Program-made: the position numbers and the translations under genes
Origin: Promethearchaeota archaeon Loki_b32
GTDB lineage: Archaea > Asgardarchaeota > Lokiarchaeia > Sigyniarchaeales > SOKP01
Length of the DNA: 64,000 nt
Direction of reading: 5' to 3'
NCBI GenBank assembly: GCA_005223125.1
Contig: NJBH01000008.1
Location: forward strand, 1 to 64,000
Shown: positions 56,617 to 64,000 of the stretch, piece after piece
Numbering within the stretch: the stretch's first letter is position 1
Layout: each line of letters opens with the position of its first letter
Notes under the pieces: generated by a model
What the model saw: only the letters and a program-made list of their open reading frames with translations
What the model was told of the DNA's origin: nothing
The model's database searches: none

Positions 56617-56868
56617 GTTATTTTTAGTTAATCTCCTTCGGTTTTTCTCTATTTTGTTTTATTTTTTATTTAATTAATTTTAGATTTTAAATATTTTGTG
56701 TGTTTCTTTATTGGTTTATCAGATTTAAATTCTTATCTTAACATTATTATATCATTAAGAGTTTATAAATAAAATCATTATAGTATGTAGGCATTGATAT
56801 GTATCTTTTATAGTTAAAAGAAAAGCTAAGATAAAAAAGATAATGATTATTCAATTAATGTAAATAGA
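56617..56868. other. AT-rich intergenic region with T-rich stretch
   Basis: T-rich sequence (TTCGGTTTTTCTCTATTTTG and onward to about 56680) directly follows the structured element and may be its terminator. The remainder is AT-rich promoter sequence for the next gene; no coding frame is supported. Confidence 0.4.
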
Positions 56869-57282
56869 ATGCATGGATCAATCATGTCGAGTAAAATTAA
56901 GGAACAAGCTGTAGGAAGACTGGAACCAGAATTTAAAATTGATGTTGGAACAATAATTTGGGTTGTTATAGGTTTTATTATATCCTGGGTAAACATGAAG
57001 ATCATTCTGGATTCTATGGAGATCTGGTCTTATCTTACCATAATTTTTACTACAATCATTCCTACAGTGATTATTGCATTAAAGAATAGATTTTGGGGGT
57101 ACGGTTATTTGATTGGATTTATGATTGCAGGAATTCCATTCTCTTTTTTTGATCCTCCTTATGGTGATTTATTTATTGGATGGTACACATTTGCTACTTC
57201 TTTTTTTATTTTCATTATTTTATGGCTTATCTTCTGGAAGACTTGGAGATCACTCTCATCAATTAAACAAGTGAATGTATAA
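56869..57282 (+). CDS. Small membrane protein of unknown function
   Basis: A 137-residue protein with about four hydrophobic segments (IGTIIWVVIGFIISW-type first segment near residue 27, then SYLTIIFTTIIPTVIIALK, YGYLIGFMIAGIPFSF and FATSFFIFIILWLIFW) and basic ends. No functional motif. Alternative start at ATG 56884 gives MSSKIKEQAVGRLE. It lies downstream of structured element copy B on the same strand, separated by about 250 bases. Confidence 0.75.
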   Translation: MHGSIMSSKIKEQAVGRLEPEFKIDVGTIIWVVIGFIISWVNMKIILDSMEIWSYLTIIFTTIIPTVIIALKNRFWGYGYLIGFMIAGIPFSFFDPPYGDLFIGWYTFATSFFIFIILWLIFWKTWRSLSSIKQVNV

Positions 57283-57323
57283 AAAAAGGATTAATGTAAA
57301 AAATCTAATTTGTTAGTATTTTC

Positions 57324-57530
57324 CTATGCTATCACTAATTGTTTGCACTTAATACAAAGTTTTCCTTCAAGTTTAGCCTTTTTTGCACATTCTAAACAAT
57401 AAGGTGTTTTGCATGTGGGGCATGTATAAGTTTCACCTTGAATTGGTCCTTTATGAAAAAGACAAAAGTTATCTCTTATATTAAAGGATGGAGGCAATAC
57501 TGGTGGAGGAGGTACTTTTTTATCATTCAT
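57324..57530 (-). CDS. Small zinc-binding protein
   Basis: A 68-residue protein: a proline-rich N-terminus (VPPPPVLPPSF) followed by a treble-cysteine array CLFHKG, CPTCKTPYCLEC and CIKC that should bind two zinc ions in a B-box- or RING-like manner. It is similar to Asgard and bacterial B-box-type mini-proteins that sit beside membrane genes. Function could be protein interaction; no enzyme residues. Convergent with the small membrane protein gene. Confidence 0.8.
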   Translation of the reverse strand: MNDKKVPPPPVLPPSFNIRDNFCLFHKGPIQGETYTCPTCKTPYCLECAKKAKLEGKLCIKCKQLVIA

Positions 57531-57614
57531 AAGCTCATAAAAATTACTATTATCTTAAATGTGTTTAATTCTTTTATAGAAATAAAAAACAAGTTATTAA
57601 TTGAAGAGTTTATT

Positions 57615-58079
57615 TTATTCCTTTAGAGTAGGGATATCTTCGATTACAACACTAATGACATTTGCAACAGAGAGGAATTTATCCTTAATTTTTTCTACTG
57701 TTAATTCACCAGAATCAACCAGATCTCCAATAAGGTAAGTCTCATAGAAGCATTTTTCCATTTCATAACATAATCCCGTAGTATGTAATATCTCTTTGCT
57801 TAAATTTAGTTCATTTAATACGTTAGATATCCCTTTGACCAGATCTGGAGAAAATTCTTTTAATTTTACAAGAATTTTTTTGATATTTTCCTTTTTAGTT
57901 GGAAAACAGCTTATTTTAACAACATCTTCACGAGAAATGAAAATTAATAAATAATAAGGCGAATTCAATATTTCTTCCTTAATTTCTGAAGGAAAAATGG
58001 GATTTTTATTAAGTTCATTATTGTCTATAATAAGTCCTATAGAAATTTTATTTTTTTGAGCAATATTGTCTGTTTCCAT
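57615..58079 (-). CDS. Small protein of unknown function, possibly roadblock/longin-like
   Basis: A 154-residue soluble protein: KISIGLIIDNNELNKNPIFP, YYLLIFISREDVVKISCFPT, a central helix LVKLKEFSPDLVKGISNVLN and a C-terminal ISVVIEDIP strand. The alternation of strands and helices might be a roadblock/longin or ACT-like fold, but the match is weak. ATG 58079 is chosen over a TTG three codons upstream. It is adjacent and divergent to the longin-like gene at 58341. Confidence 0.65.
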   Translation of the reverse strand: METDNIAQKNKISIGLIIDNNELNKNPIFPSEIKEEILNSPYYLLIFISREDVVKISCFPTKKENIKKILVKLKEFSPDLVKGISNVLNELNLSKEILHTTGLCYEMEKCFYETYLIGDLVDSGELTVEKIKDKFLSVANVISVVIEDIPTLKE

Positions 58080-58340
58080 AATAATCAAAAACCTTAAGGT
58101 AATTAAAGGTTATATTTGAGTAAGGATATATAAAGTTTTTTGCTTTTTTATTTTTTTTCTTTTTCACTCTTTATTTAGTTTGATTTTTATGAACATATGA
58201 ATTCATTTCTTTTGTTTATTTCTAATGACAATATAATAATTAACTATCATTTTCCCATAATACGAAGATATTATTTGTATTTTATATTTAAATCTAATTT
58301 TCATTACTTAATCTCCACTCAAATAATCAAAATTGATAAA

Positions 58341-58826
58341 ATGGATTTTCAAGAATTTGGGAAAAAATTTGGATTCGAAATTGAAAAATATAGTTCTCAA
58401 GAATGTAGGTTTCATGCAATTTATTTCATTGATTATGAAACAGGTGCGTTATTTGTAAGTAATAGATATTCTAATGATTTAAGTTTTTTAAGAGAAGATC
58501 TAATCTGTAGTTTTCTGAATGCAATTAATCTGTTCATTAATGAAGTAAATGACGGAGCCAACGAGGAGATTCAAGAGATTAATTTTAAAGGAACCCGAAT
58601 TTTATATGAACGAGAAGGAAGGCTTTTAGCGATTGGAATTACTAAAAAAACAAATTTACAAATGGAACGAGGAATTCTTCGTGAAATTGTAGAAGATTTT
58701 TATATCAGATTTAAGAATTTTATAAATAATTTTAACGGAGAAGTAGATCCCTCAGTACTAAATTATAAAAAAAGATTGGAAAGTATGAATTTAAACTCTT
58801 TGTTCAAATTTAATATTCGAATTTAA
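58341..58826 (+). CDS. Longin/roadblock-like small protein
   Basis: A 161-residue protein beginning MDFQEFGKKFGFEIEKYSSQ. FHAIYFIDYETGALFVSNRY, a long helix LREDLICSFLNAINLFINEV, strands INFKGTRILYEREGRLLAIG and a C-terminal helix RGILREIVEDFYIRFKNFIN reproduce the strand-helix-strand-helix order of the other longin-like proteins in this window. The frame extends upstream to 58197, but those 48 residues are AT-driven and lack similarity, so I start at ATG 58341. GTPase-related role is inference. Confidence 0.65.
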   Translation: MDFQEFGKKFGFEIEKYSSQECRFHAIYFIDYETGALFVSNRYSNDLSFLREDLICSFLNAINLFINEVNDGANEEIQEINFKGTRILYEREGRLLAIGITKKTNLQMERGILREIVEDFYIRFKNFINNFNGEVDPSVLNYKKRLESMNLNSLFKFNIRI

Positions 58827-58831
58827 AATAG

Positions 58832-60208
58832 TTAAGTAGAATCTTTGTTATTATCTTCTTTTTTGATTTTTTCAACTTTAGATTCGAATTTTTTAACAAT
58901 AGTTTTTGCTTCAGTTTTAATATCGATTCGATGAGCATCAATTTCGCCTTGTTCTTCAATTTTTTTTGCTTGTTTTTCTACAGTACTTAATATTTTTTCG
59001 CTAGTTCCTTCAATATCAGGATGTAATTCCTTTCTTTGAGCAGCACTTTCCTTTTGTCTATCGATCATGAAAGCTTTTTCCCCTACAGATTTTTCTATTT
59101 TTTCCGCTGTACCCTCAATGTCGGGATGTAATCCAACTCGTTGAGCTATGCTTTCTTTTTGCTTATCAATCAAAAAAGCTTTTTCACTTACAGATTTTTC
59201 TATTTTTTCCGCTGTACTCTCAATATCAGGATGTAATCCAACTCGTTGAGCGGTAATTTCTTTTTGACGATCAATCAAGAAAGCTTTTTCTCCCAAAGAT
59301 TTCTCTATCTTTTCTCCTGTGCTTTCAATGTCTGGGTGTATTTCTAATCGTTGTGCCTCCTTTTCTTTTTGCCGATCAATCATAAAAGCTTTCTCTCCCA
59401 CAGATTTTTCAATTTTATCACTTACTCCTTCTATATCAGGTTGCATGCTAAATCTTTGTTCATCAATCTCTCTTTGTTTTTCAACCCGAAATGCCTTTTC
59501 TCCGACTGATTTTTCTATTTTCTCTCCAACGCCTTCTAAATCAGGATGAATTCCAGTTCGTTGTTCATCGAGTTCTCGTAATTTTTCAACCCGAAAGGCT
59601 TTTTCTCCAATAGATTTTTCTATTTTCTCTCCAACGCCTTCTAAATCAGGATGAATAGCAGTACGTTGTTCATCGAGTTCTCGTAATTTTTCAACCCGAA
59701 AGGCTTTTTCTCCAATATATTTTTCTATTTTCTCTCCAACACCTTCTAAATCAGGATGAATTTCAATTCTTTGTTCATCTAATTCCCTTCTCTTTTCTAT
59801 GTGGAAAGCTTTCTCTTCTACAGATTTTTCTATTTTTTCTGCTGTACTCTCAATATCAGGATGTAATCCAACTCGTTGCTCGTCAAGTTCTCGTTGTTTT
59901 TCTATTCTAAAAGCTTTTTCCCCAACAGATTTTTCTATCTTTTCAGCAGTACCTTCAATATCAGGAATTAAATCTTTTAATTGAGCTATAGTTTCTTTCT
60001 GACGATCAACCATGAATGCTTTTTCATCAATCAAATCTGATATTTTTTCTTTTCCCTCTTCGAATGATTTTCTCCTATCATCTTCAATGCTTTTTAAATA
60101 AGCTTCTCTTTCTTCTTTTTCTTTCTTATAGAGATCGTCAACTAGTCTCTTTTGTTGTTCAATTTCTTCACGAGATAAAGGTTTTTCATTTTCACCCAAA
60201 ATTCTCAC
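58832..60208 (-). CDS. Helical repeat protein with ten 35-residue units
   Basis: A 458-residue charged, helical protein. Residues 81-430 are ten uninterrupted 35-residue repeats with consensus HPDIEGTAEKIEKSVGEKAF followed by xIxKQRExxxQRxxx. The unit equals five heptads, so the hydrophobic phase is kept across repeats and an extended rod or coiled coil is expected. An N-terminal about 80-residue segment and a basic/acidic C-terminal tail (KIKKEDNNKDST) flank it. There is no signal peptide or membrane segment. It starts at GTG 60208. Scaffold, spacer or cytoskeleton-like use is conceivable but not shown. Confidence 0.88.
   Translation of the reverse strand: MRILGENEKPLSREEIEQQKRLVDDLYKKEKEEREAYLKSIEDDRRKSFEEGKEKISDLIDEKAFMVDRQKETIAQLKDLIPDIEGTAEKIEKSVGEKAFRIEKQRELDEQRVGLHPDIESTAEKIEKSVEEKAFHIEKRRELDEQRIEIHPDLEGVGEKIEKYIGEKAFRVEKLRELDEQRTAIHPDLEGVGEKIEKSIGEKAFRVEKLRELDEQRTGIHPDLEGVGEKIEKSVGEKAFRVEKQREIDEQRFSMQPDIEGVSDKIEKSVGEKAFMIDRQKEKEAQRLEIHPDIESTGEKIEKSLGEKAFLIDRQKEITAQRVGLHPDIESTAEKIEKSVSEKAFLIDKQKESIAQRVGLHPDIEGTAEKIEKSVGEKAFMIDRQKESAAQRKELHPDIEGTSEKILSTVEKQAKKIEEQGEIDAHRIDIKTEAKTIVKKFESKVEKIKKEDNNKDST
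58919..59968 (-). repeat. Ten tandem 105-base repeats inside the helical repeat gene
   Basis: Ten units of exactly 105 bases encode the 35-residue repeats. Units 3 and 4 (59549-59758) are nearly identical over most of their length, indicating recent duplication, whereas the first and last units are more diverged. Copy number is likely to vary between strains. Confidence 0.9.
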
Positions 60209-60345
60209 TTTCTAATATTATTGAAATTTTTTTAAATATAATAACATACTTCGTATTTAATAATTTTTATGTTTACCCTATAAAAAAGTTTTTAACTAAA
60301 AGGAATACCAGATGATTCAACACAAAAAATTAGATATTTCAGAAT

Positions 60346-61095
60346 TTATTTAATAGGAATGGGCTTTAAAGAATCATCGGGGATGTGTTCCATGAGGGAT
60401 AACATTGCTAATTTCATTGTAAGCATTTCCATAACTTCCAATTCCAGTTTCTTTGATTTTTCAGAATCTAATGTTAAGTTATACTTAGTAATTGAATTTT
60501 CAAATTCCTTCTTTAAATCTTCTCTTAACTCATCTTGATTTTCTAAATTAATATTGTTTGTATTGAGCCATATGTCTATCTCTTGTTTAATTTTGATATC
60601 AACATCATTAGAAGAATTATATATTACTTCTATTTCTTTGAGATTTTCTTGATTACTGATATACGCTTGATCTTGGTACATTGGTTTGAGTAATAGTCCA
60701 AGGTTTACGATTAAAGGTTGAATTTGAAGTTTTTCTAGTGAATCTGCTAAAAACTGAAAAACTTGATCTTTTTGTATTATTTTGGAATAGTTAATATATT
60801 CTTGGACAAAATGCATGATTGAATTTCTTACTAATAAATCATCAAAATCAAAGATAGATTCAGGTTTAATCTCCAGAGTTTTATTAATACAAGTGTATAA
60901 TGAGTTCATAAATGGTGTTATATCTTTGAACATTGCAAATTTATTTACAAAGCTTAAGATATCACCTAAGATTTCGAGTTTATTCTCGTCTGGTTCTGTG
61001 TTATAATAATGATTAATATCCCTTTCCAAATTGAAATTCTCATCTGGAATTGACAAGAGTTCCTTTAACTCAGAATATAAAGAACTTAAATCCAC
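60346..61095 (-). CDS. Helical protein of unknown function
   Basis: A 249-residue, mostly helical, acidic protein with no membrane segment. Segments such as LSSLYSELKELLSIPDENFN, NSLYTCINKTLEIKPESIFD and a C-terminal SKKLELEVMEMLTMKLAMLS suggest a helical bundle. A GTG start at 61095 is used. It neighbours the repeat protein on the same strand (about 140 bases apart) and could be functionally linked, but there is no direct evidence. Confidence 0.65.
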   Translation of the reverse strand: MDLSSLYSELKELLSIPDENFNLERDINHYYNTEPDENKLEILGDILSFVNKFAMFKDITPFMNSLYTCINKTLEIKPESIFDFDDLLVRNSIMHFVQEYINYSKIIQKDQVFQFLADSLEKLQIQPLIVNLGLLLKPMYQDQAYISNQENLKEIEVIYNSSNDVDIKIKQEIDIWLNTNNINLENQDELREDLKKEFENSITKYNLTLDSEKSKKLELEVMEMLTMKLAMLSLMEHIPDDSLKPIPIK

Positions 61096-61165
61096 AATAA
61101 TTTATTTGTTAAATATCTTTAAAAAAATTTATTTAATTTAAGAAATAGACACAAAAATTCTTTTT

Positions 61166-62503
61166 TTAAAATGCTGTAGTAATCAATGCCTTTGTGCCAT
61201 GTCTTTGAGCTTCTTGGAGAATTTTCATTGCTTCCTCAAATGATAAAGGTGTTAAATCAATTGCACTAATACCACTTAATTTAAGTTGAGCAGTAATAGT
61301 TTCAGCTAGATTATTGCAAGCACCTGAAAAATATACGTTTCTCCTACCAAATTCATTTCTAAGTCCTTTTCCAACTTCGTCTATAGCGCAATAACCTGCT
61401 ACTAAACCTTTAGTAAAACCTTCTGATTTCAATTGATTGATGAGATCATCATCATGTCCCTTTCCCATAACTATAAACCACCCCCCTTTAAACTTTTCCG
61501 GATAATCAAAAGCTAACATTTGTAAAATTGTTAATGGATTGTTTTGACATCCTTCTCTACACAATAAATCTTTCCCTTTCACAATTTTAACATTTTCAGG
61601 AAATTTTTGAAGCAAATCCCAATCATATACTTCTTTAAACTCTTCTAAATCCTTTCCAATGACTTTTATTTTACTTAAATCTCCTTCTCCAAGCCCTCGT
61701 TCATACGCTATTTTTAAATGGGGTATTTTATCAATTTTTAAGCCAAATATTCTTGCTCCTACTACGTCAACTGCTAAAGTATCTCTCCCGCCAATTAAAA
61801 TATTAAAAGGAATCACTAGTTTATCTTCCCATGCTGTAGGAGGATAATGTCCATGAATAGTTCCTTCAGTCCCATCAATAAGAGTAATATCTGGTTTTAT
61901 TACTTCATAAACATCTACTAATTTTGAATGCAAGTTAAAATTATGGTCTTTTCCACGATCAGCATGTTGAGGAAAACCCCATTGATTTTTAATACCTAAT
62001 GTAACCACTGCCATGGAATGAGTTTTTAGTTTTGGGATATTAATATATGTTATCGAATCTCTGTTTTCCATTATCTTTACCACCGTTTTGGGCAATCTGT
62101 AAGTCATCAAATTATATCCCTTCGGATCTTCTTTAGCTGAAAGTTTACTTTTAAATTCAAAGGTTTCTGTATCTTCTTCGTCTAAGTATATAATTTTTGC
62201 TCCAGTCTTTTCACATACATCTTTATAACCATTTAAAGTAAAAACCATCCGAGTAAAATTCGCTTGTGTAGAATTTTCCATAACACTTATATCCGCACCG
62301 ATTGATTTGAGATATTTAATTACCGCTTCTAACACGATTGGAGATGTATATGTATGTTTCTTGAAATCGATGCCATTTACTTTTATATATACTTCATTAG
62401 AACTTTTAAGAATTGGTAGTCCTGTTTTTTCAAGGTAATTAAAAAACTCTTTAACTGCTTTATCTATCGATTCTGTGGTATCTGTAATAAAAACTTTTGA
62501 CAT
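61166..62503 (-). CDS. DUF362 domain protein
   Basis: A 445-residue protein of the DUF362 family. Typical segments: YIKVNGIDFKKHTYTSPIVL, ISVMENSTQANFTRMVFTLN, ITYINIPKLKTHSMAVVTLG, IKNQWGFP and DITLIDGTEGTIHGHYPPTA, then NILIGGRDTLAVDVVGARIF. Many family members carry a C-terminal ferredoxin domain; here it is replaced by a region with CREGCQNN and a GYCAID motif. No biochemical function is established. GGTGAT lies 6 bases before the ATG. Confidence 0.9.
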   Translation of the reverse strand: MSKVFITDTTESIDKAVKEFFNYLEKTGLPILKSSNEVYIKVNGIDFKKHTYTSPIVLEAVIKYLKSIGADISVMENSTQANFTRMVFTLNGYKDVCEKTGAKIIYLDEEDTETFEFKSKLSAKEDPKGYNLMTYRLPKTVVKIMENRDSITYINIPKLKTHSMAVVTLGIKNQWGFPQHADRGKDHNFNLHSKLVDVYEVIKPDITLIDGTEGTIHGHYPPTAWEDKLVIPFNILIGGRDTLAVDVVGARIFGLKIDKIPHLKIAYERGLGEGDLSKIKVIGKDLEEFKEVYDWDLLQKFPENVKIVKGKDLLCREGCQNNPLTILQMLAFDYPEKFKGGWFIVMGKGHDDDLINQLKSEGFTKGLVAGYCAIDEVGKGLRNEFGRRNVYFSGACNNLAETITAQLKLSGISAIDLTPLSFEEAMKILQEAQRHGTKALITTAF

Positions 62504-62637
62504 AAAATATCACCAATTTTTATTAATAGTGAGAAGTAGAAAAAGATTATGAAACTTTCTTTTGGTCTTTATATTTTGAAATAAAAAGGTTTTTAAGTCT
62601 TGACATATATCAAATAAAATATATATCGAAGTATGAG

Positions 62638-62661
62638 ATATTCCAAAAAATAAGGGAATAT
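62638..62661 (+). promoter_or_regulatory. Inverted repeat overlapping the padR start region
   Basis: ATATTCC (62638-62644) and GGAATAT (62655-62661) form a perfect inverted repeat with a 10-base spacer, ending two bases before the PadR ATG and following a TATA-like stretch (AATAAAATATATAT). PadR-type regulators often bind palindromes at their own promoter, so this is a candidate autoregulatory operator controlling the regulator and the ABC ATPase behind it. Confidence 0.4.
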
Positions 62662-62663
62662 AG

Positions 62664-63227
62664 ATGGCAGAAAAAATTGCTGAGAAATTTGAAAATGCTA
62701 TGAAAGCAGGATTTATTAGTTCCCTTATATTAATTGTTCTTGAAAAAAATCCTTCTTACGGTTATAAAATTGGTAAAGAAATTGAAAAACGTACTTTAGG
62801 GATATGGGATCCACCATCATCGACTATTTATACAGTACTAAAAGGTATGACGAAAAAGCAATTGATAACATTTAAAGAACAGCAAATTGAAGAAGGAAGG
62901 AATAGGAAAATTTATGAAATTACTCAAAAAGGTAAAGCAACCTTGAAGTTAATGCTTGAAAAGCATAAAGTTATTGAAGAATCATTTGAAACACTAAAAA
63001 CTGCAATGTTAGGTGATGAAAAGGGAGTTTTACCAAAGGGGTATCATAAAATCAGTCCATTAAGACTTATATTAACTAGACTAGATGAAAAATCAGTTGA
63101 AGAACAATTAGAATTTCTCGAACTCCAAAAATTGATAATTTCTCGAGATAGGAAGAAATTAGGAGAGCAATTTCAAAGAATTGAAGAAAGAATAGACAAA
63201 TTAAAAGAAAAATTAAAAAGTAAATAA
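62664..63227 (+). CDS. PadR family transcriptional regulator
   Basis: A 187-residue regulator. The PadR winged helix is clear: LILIVLEKNPSYGYKIGKEI, then DPPSSTIYTVLKGMTKKQLI (recognition helix) and GRNRKIYEITQKGKATLKLM (wing). The C-terminal helices VEEQLEFLELQKLIISRDRK and IEERIDKLKEKLKS would serve in dimerisation. It is followed after 3 bases by an ABC transporter ATPase, the usual drug-efflux-type arrangement in which the regulator represses the exporter. Confidence 0.92.
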   Translation: MAEKIAEKFENAMKAGFISSLILIVLEKNPSYGYKIGKEIEKRTLGIWDPPSSTIYTVLKGMTKKQLITFKEQQIEEGRNRKIYEITQKGKATLKLMLEKHKVIEESFETLKTAMLGDEKGVLPKGYHKISPLRLILTRLDEKSVEEQLEFLELQKLIISRDRKKLGEQFQRIEERIDKLKEKLKSK

Positions 63228-63230
63228 AAA

Positions 63231-64000
63231 ATGAGCCATAATATAATTGAAGTACAAAATCTCACTAAAATTTATGAACAAGGGAATGTATTAGCCGTTG
63301 ATGATGTGAGTTTTAATATAAAGAAAGGTGAGATATTTGCTTTATTAGGTCCAAATGGTGCTGGCAAAACTACGACTATAAGTGTACTTGCTACATTATT
63401 ATCTTCTACAAAGGGTAAAGCATTTGTAAATGATTACGATGTTAATAAAGATCCTGATAAAGTTAGAAAAAGCATAGGTATTGTTTTTCAAGAACCCTCC
63501 TTAGATGGTGAGATGAAAGGATGGGAGAATTTAGAATTACATTCAATTCTTTATGGGATGCCTAAAAAAGAGAGACAAGCTAAAATACAAGAAGTATTAA
63601 AATTAGTTGATCTTGATGATAGGGCAAATACCTTTGTAAAGAATTTTTCAGGTGGGATGAAAAGGCGTTTAGAAATCGCTCGTGGATTAATCCATGAACC
63701 AAAAGTTCTATTTTTAGATGAGCCTACTTTGGGATTAGATCCTCAAACACGCAGAAAGATATGGGATAAGATTAAAGAATTGAATAAAGGAAACTCAAAA
63801 ATTACAATCTTAATTACTACACATTACATGGAGGAGGCAGATGAGCTCGCAGATAGAATTTGTATTATGGACCATGGCAAAATTATTGCTATGGATACAT
63901 CTGAAAATCTTAAAAAGCAATTATCTGGAGATGTTATTGATATTCTATTTGAAAATGTTGAGGAAAGGTTTAGAGTTCCAATAATTATTAACCAAATAAA
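63231..64000 (+). CDS. ABC transporter ATP-binding protein (DrrA/CcmA type), cut by window edge
   Basis: The frame from ATG 63231 to the right edge gives at least 256 residues. Walker A GPNGAGKTT near residue 40, Q-loop VFQEPSLDGEMKGWENLELH, signature FSGGMKRRLEIARGLIHEPK, Walker B VLFLDEPTLGLDPQ and switch THYMEEADELADRI are typical of DrrA-like ATPases of drug or lipid exporters. The permease gene presumably lies beyond the window. It is in an operon with padR (3-base gap). Confidence 0.93.
   Translation, partial: MSHNIIEVQNLTKIYEQGNVLAVDDVSFNIKKGEIFALLGPNGAGKTTTISVLATLLSSTKGKAFVNDYDVNKDPDKVRKSIGIVFQEPSLDGEMKGWENLELHSILYGMPKKERQAKIQEVLKLVDLDDRANTFVKNFSGGMKRRLEIARGLIHEPKVLFLDEPTLGLDPQTRRKIWDKIKELNKGNSKITILITTHYMEEADELADRICIMDHGKIIAMDTSENLKKQLSGDVIDILFENVEERFRVPIIINQI

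Noticed and set aside
58197-58340. 48-residue extension of the longin-like protein at 58341
   Set aside because: Composition is that of translated AT-rich DNA, with no similarity to the related proteins, and a good ATG follows.
59319-60315. Plus-strand frames opposite the repeat protein
   Set aside because: They mirror the repeat on the antisense strand, with Ser/Phe-rich shadow composition, and have no independent support.

Overview
The window most likely comes from an Asgard archaeon of the Lokiarchaeota/Promethearchaeota type. It is AT-rich, with densely packed archaeal-type genes, and includes five complete Ras-like small GTPases, a profilin-like protein, V4R (TRAPP Bet3-related) proteins, several longin/roadblock-like small proteins, an L-seryl-tRNA(Sec) kinase, TBP, Cdc48, deoxyhypusine synthase and a tetraether-lipid-synthase-like radical SAM enzyme. 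No rRNA, tRNA, CRISPR array or intact insertion sequence was seen. The lineage call is inference from gene content.

Layout. 0-5 kb: a membrane protein with a large C-terminal domain, a gene fragment, a small unknown protein, an Fe-S protein, a cyclase-family hydrolase and a longin-like protein, interspersed with three copies of a short repeat and one copy of a candidate structured RNA. 5-15 kb: a polytopic membrane protein with a cytosolic sensor-like tail, an HDAC-family deacetylase, a profilin-like gene, and an ABC export module (half-size FtsX-like permease plus ATPase) followed by two membrane proteins and a large surface protein. 15-24 kb: acyl-CoA ligase, a winged-helix-like protein, a divergent small GTPase, a cluster of sugar-hydrolase-like, reductive-dehalogenase-like and Gfo/Idh/MocA genes, and a DegT aminotransferase. 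24-31 kb: argS, an agmatinase-family gene and deoxyhypusine synthase, then M29 peptidase and pncC. 31-37 kb: GTPase, thioredoxin-like, V4R and GTPase genes, TBP, acylphosphatase, a GIY-YIG protein and pstK. 37-43 kb: Cdc48, two peptidases, an aminotransferase. 43-46 kb: a minus-strand block GTPase, V4R-like, GTPase, PPC-domain, GTPase. 46-54 kb: a MoxR ATPase with an overlapping TraB/ChaN-like partner, then ileS and cysS. 54-64 kb: a Tes-like radical SAM enzyme, a second copy of the structured RNA, small unknown proteins, a 10 x 35-residue repeat protein, a DUF362 protein, and a PadR regulator with a truncated ABC ATPase.

The observations most worth following are: a possible isoleucine-rich leader peptide (24 codons, 7 Ile, ending in four Ile codons) with competing RNA helices upstream of ileS; a two-copy structured element about 55 kb apart whose hairpins show compensatory changes; repeated neighbourhood of V4R genes with small GTPases, reminiscent of TRAPP-Rab exchange systems; and a helical repeat protein whose unit is exactly five heptads. 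Function calls rest on motif recognition by eye; no database search was run.
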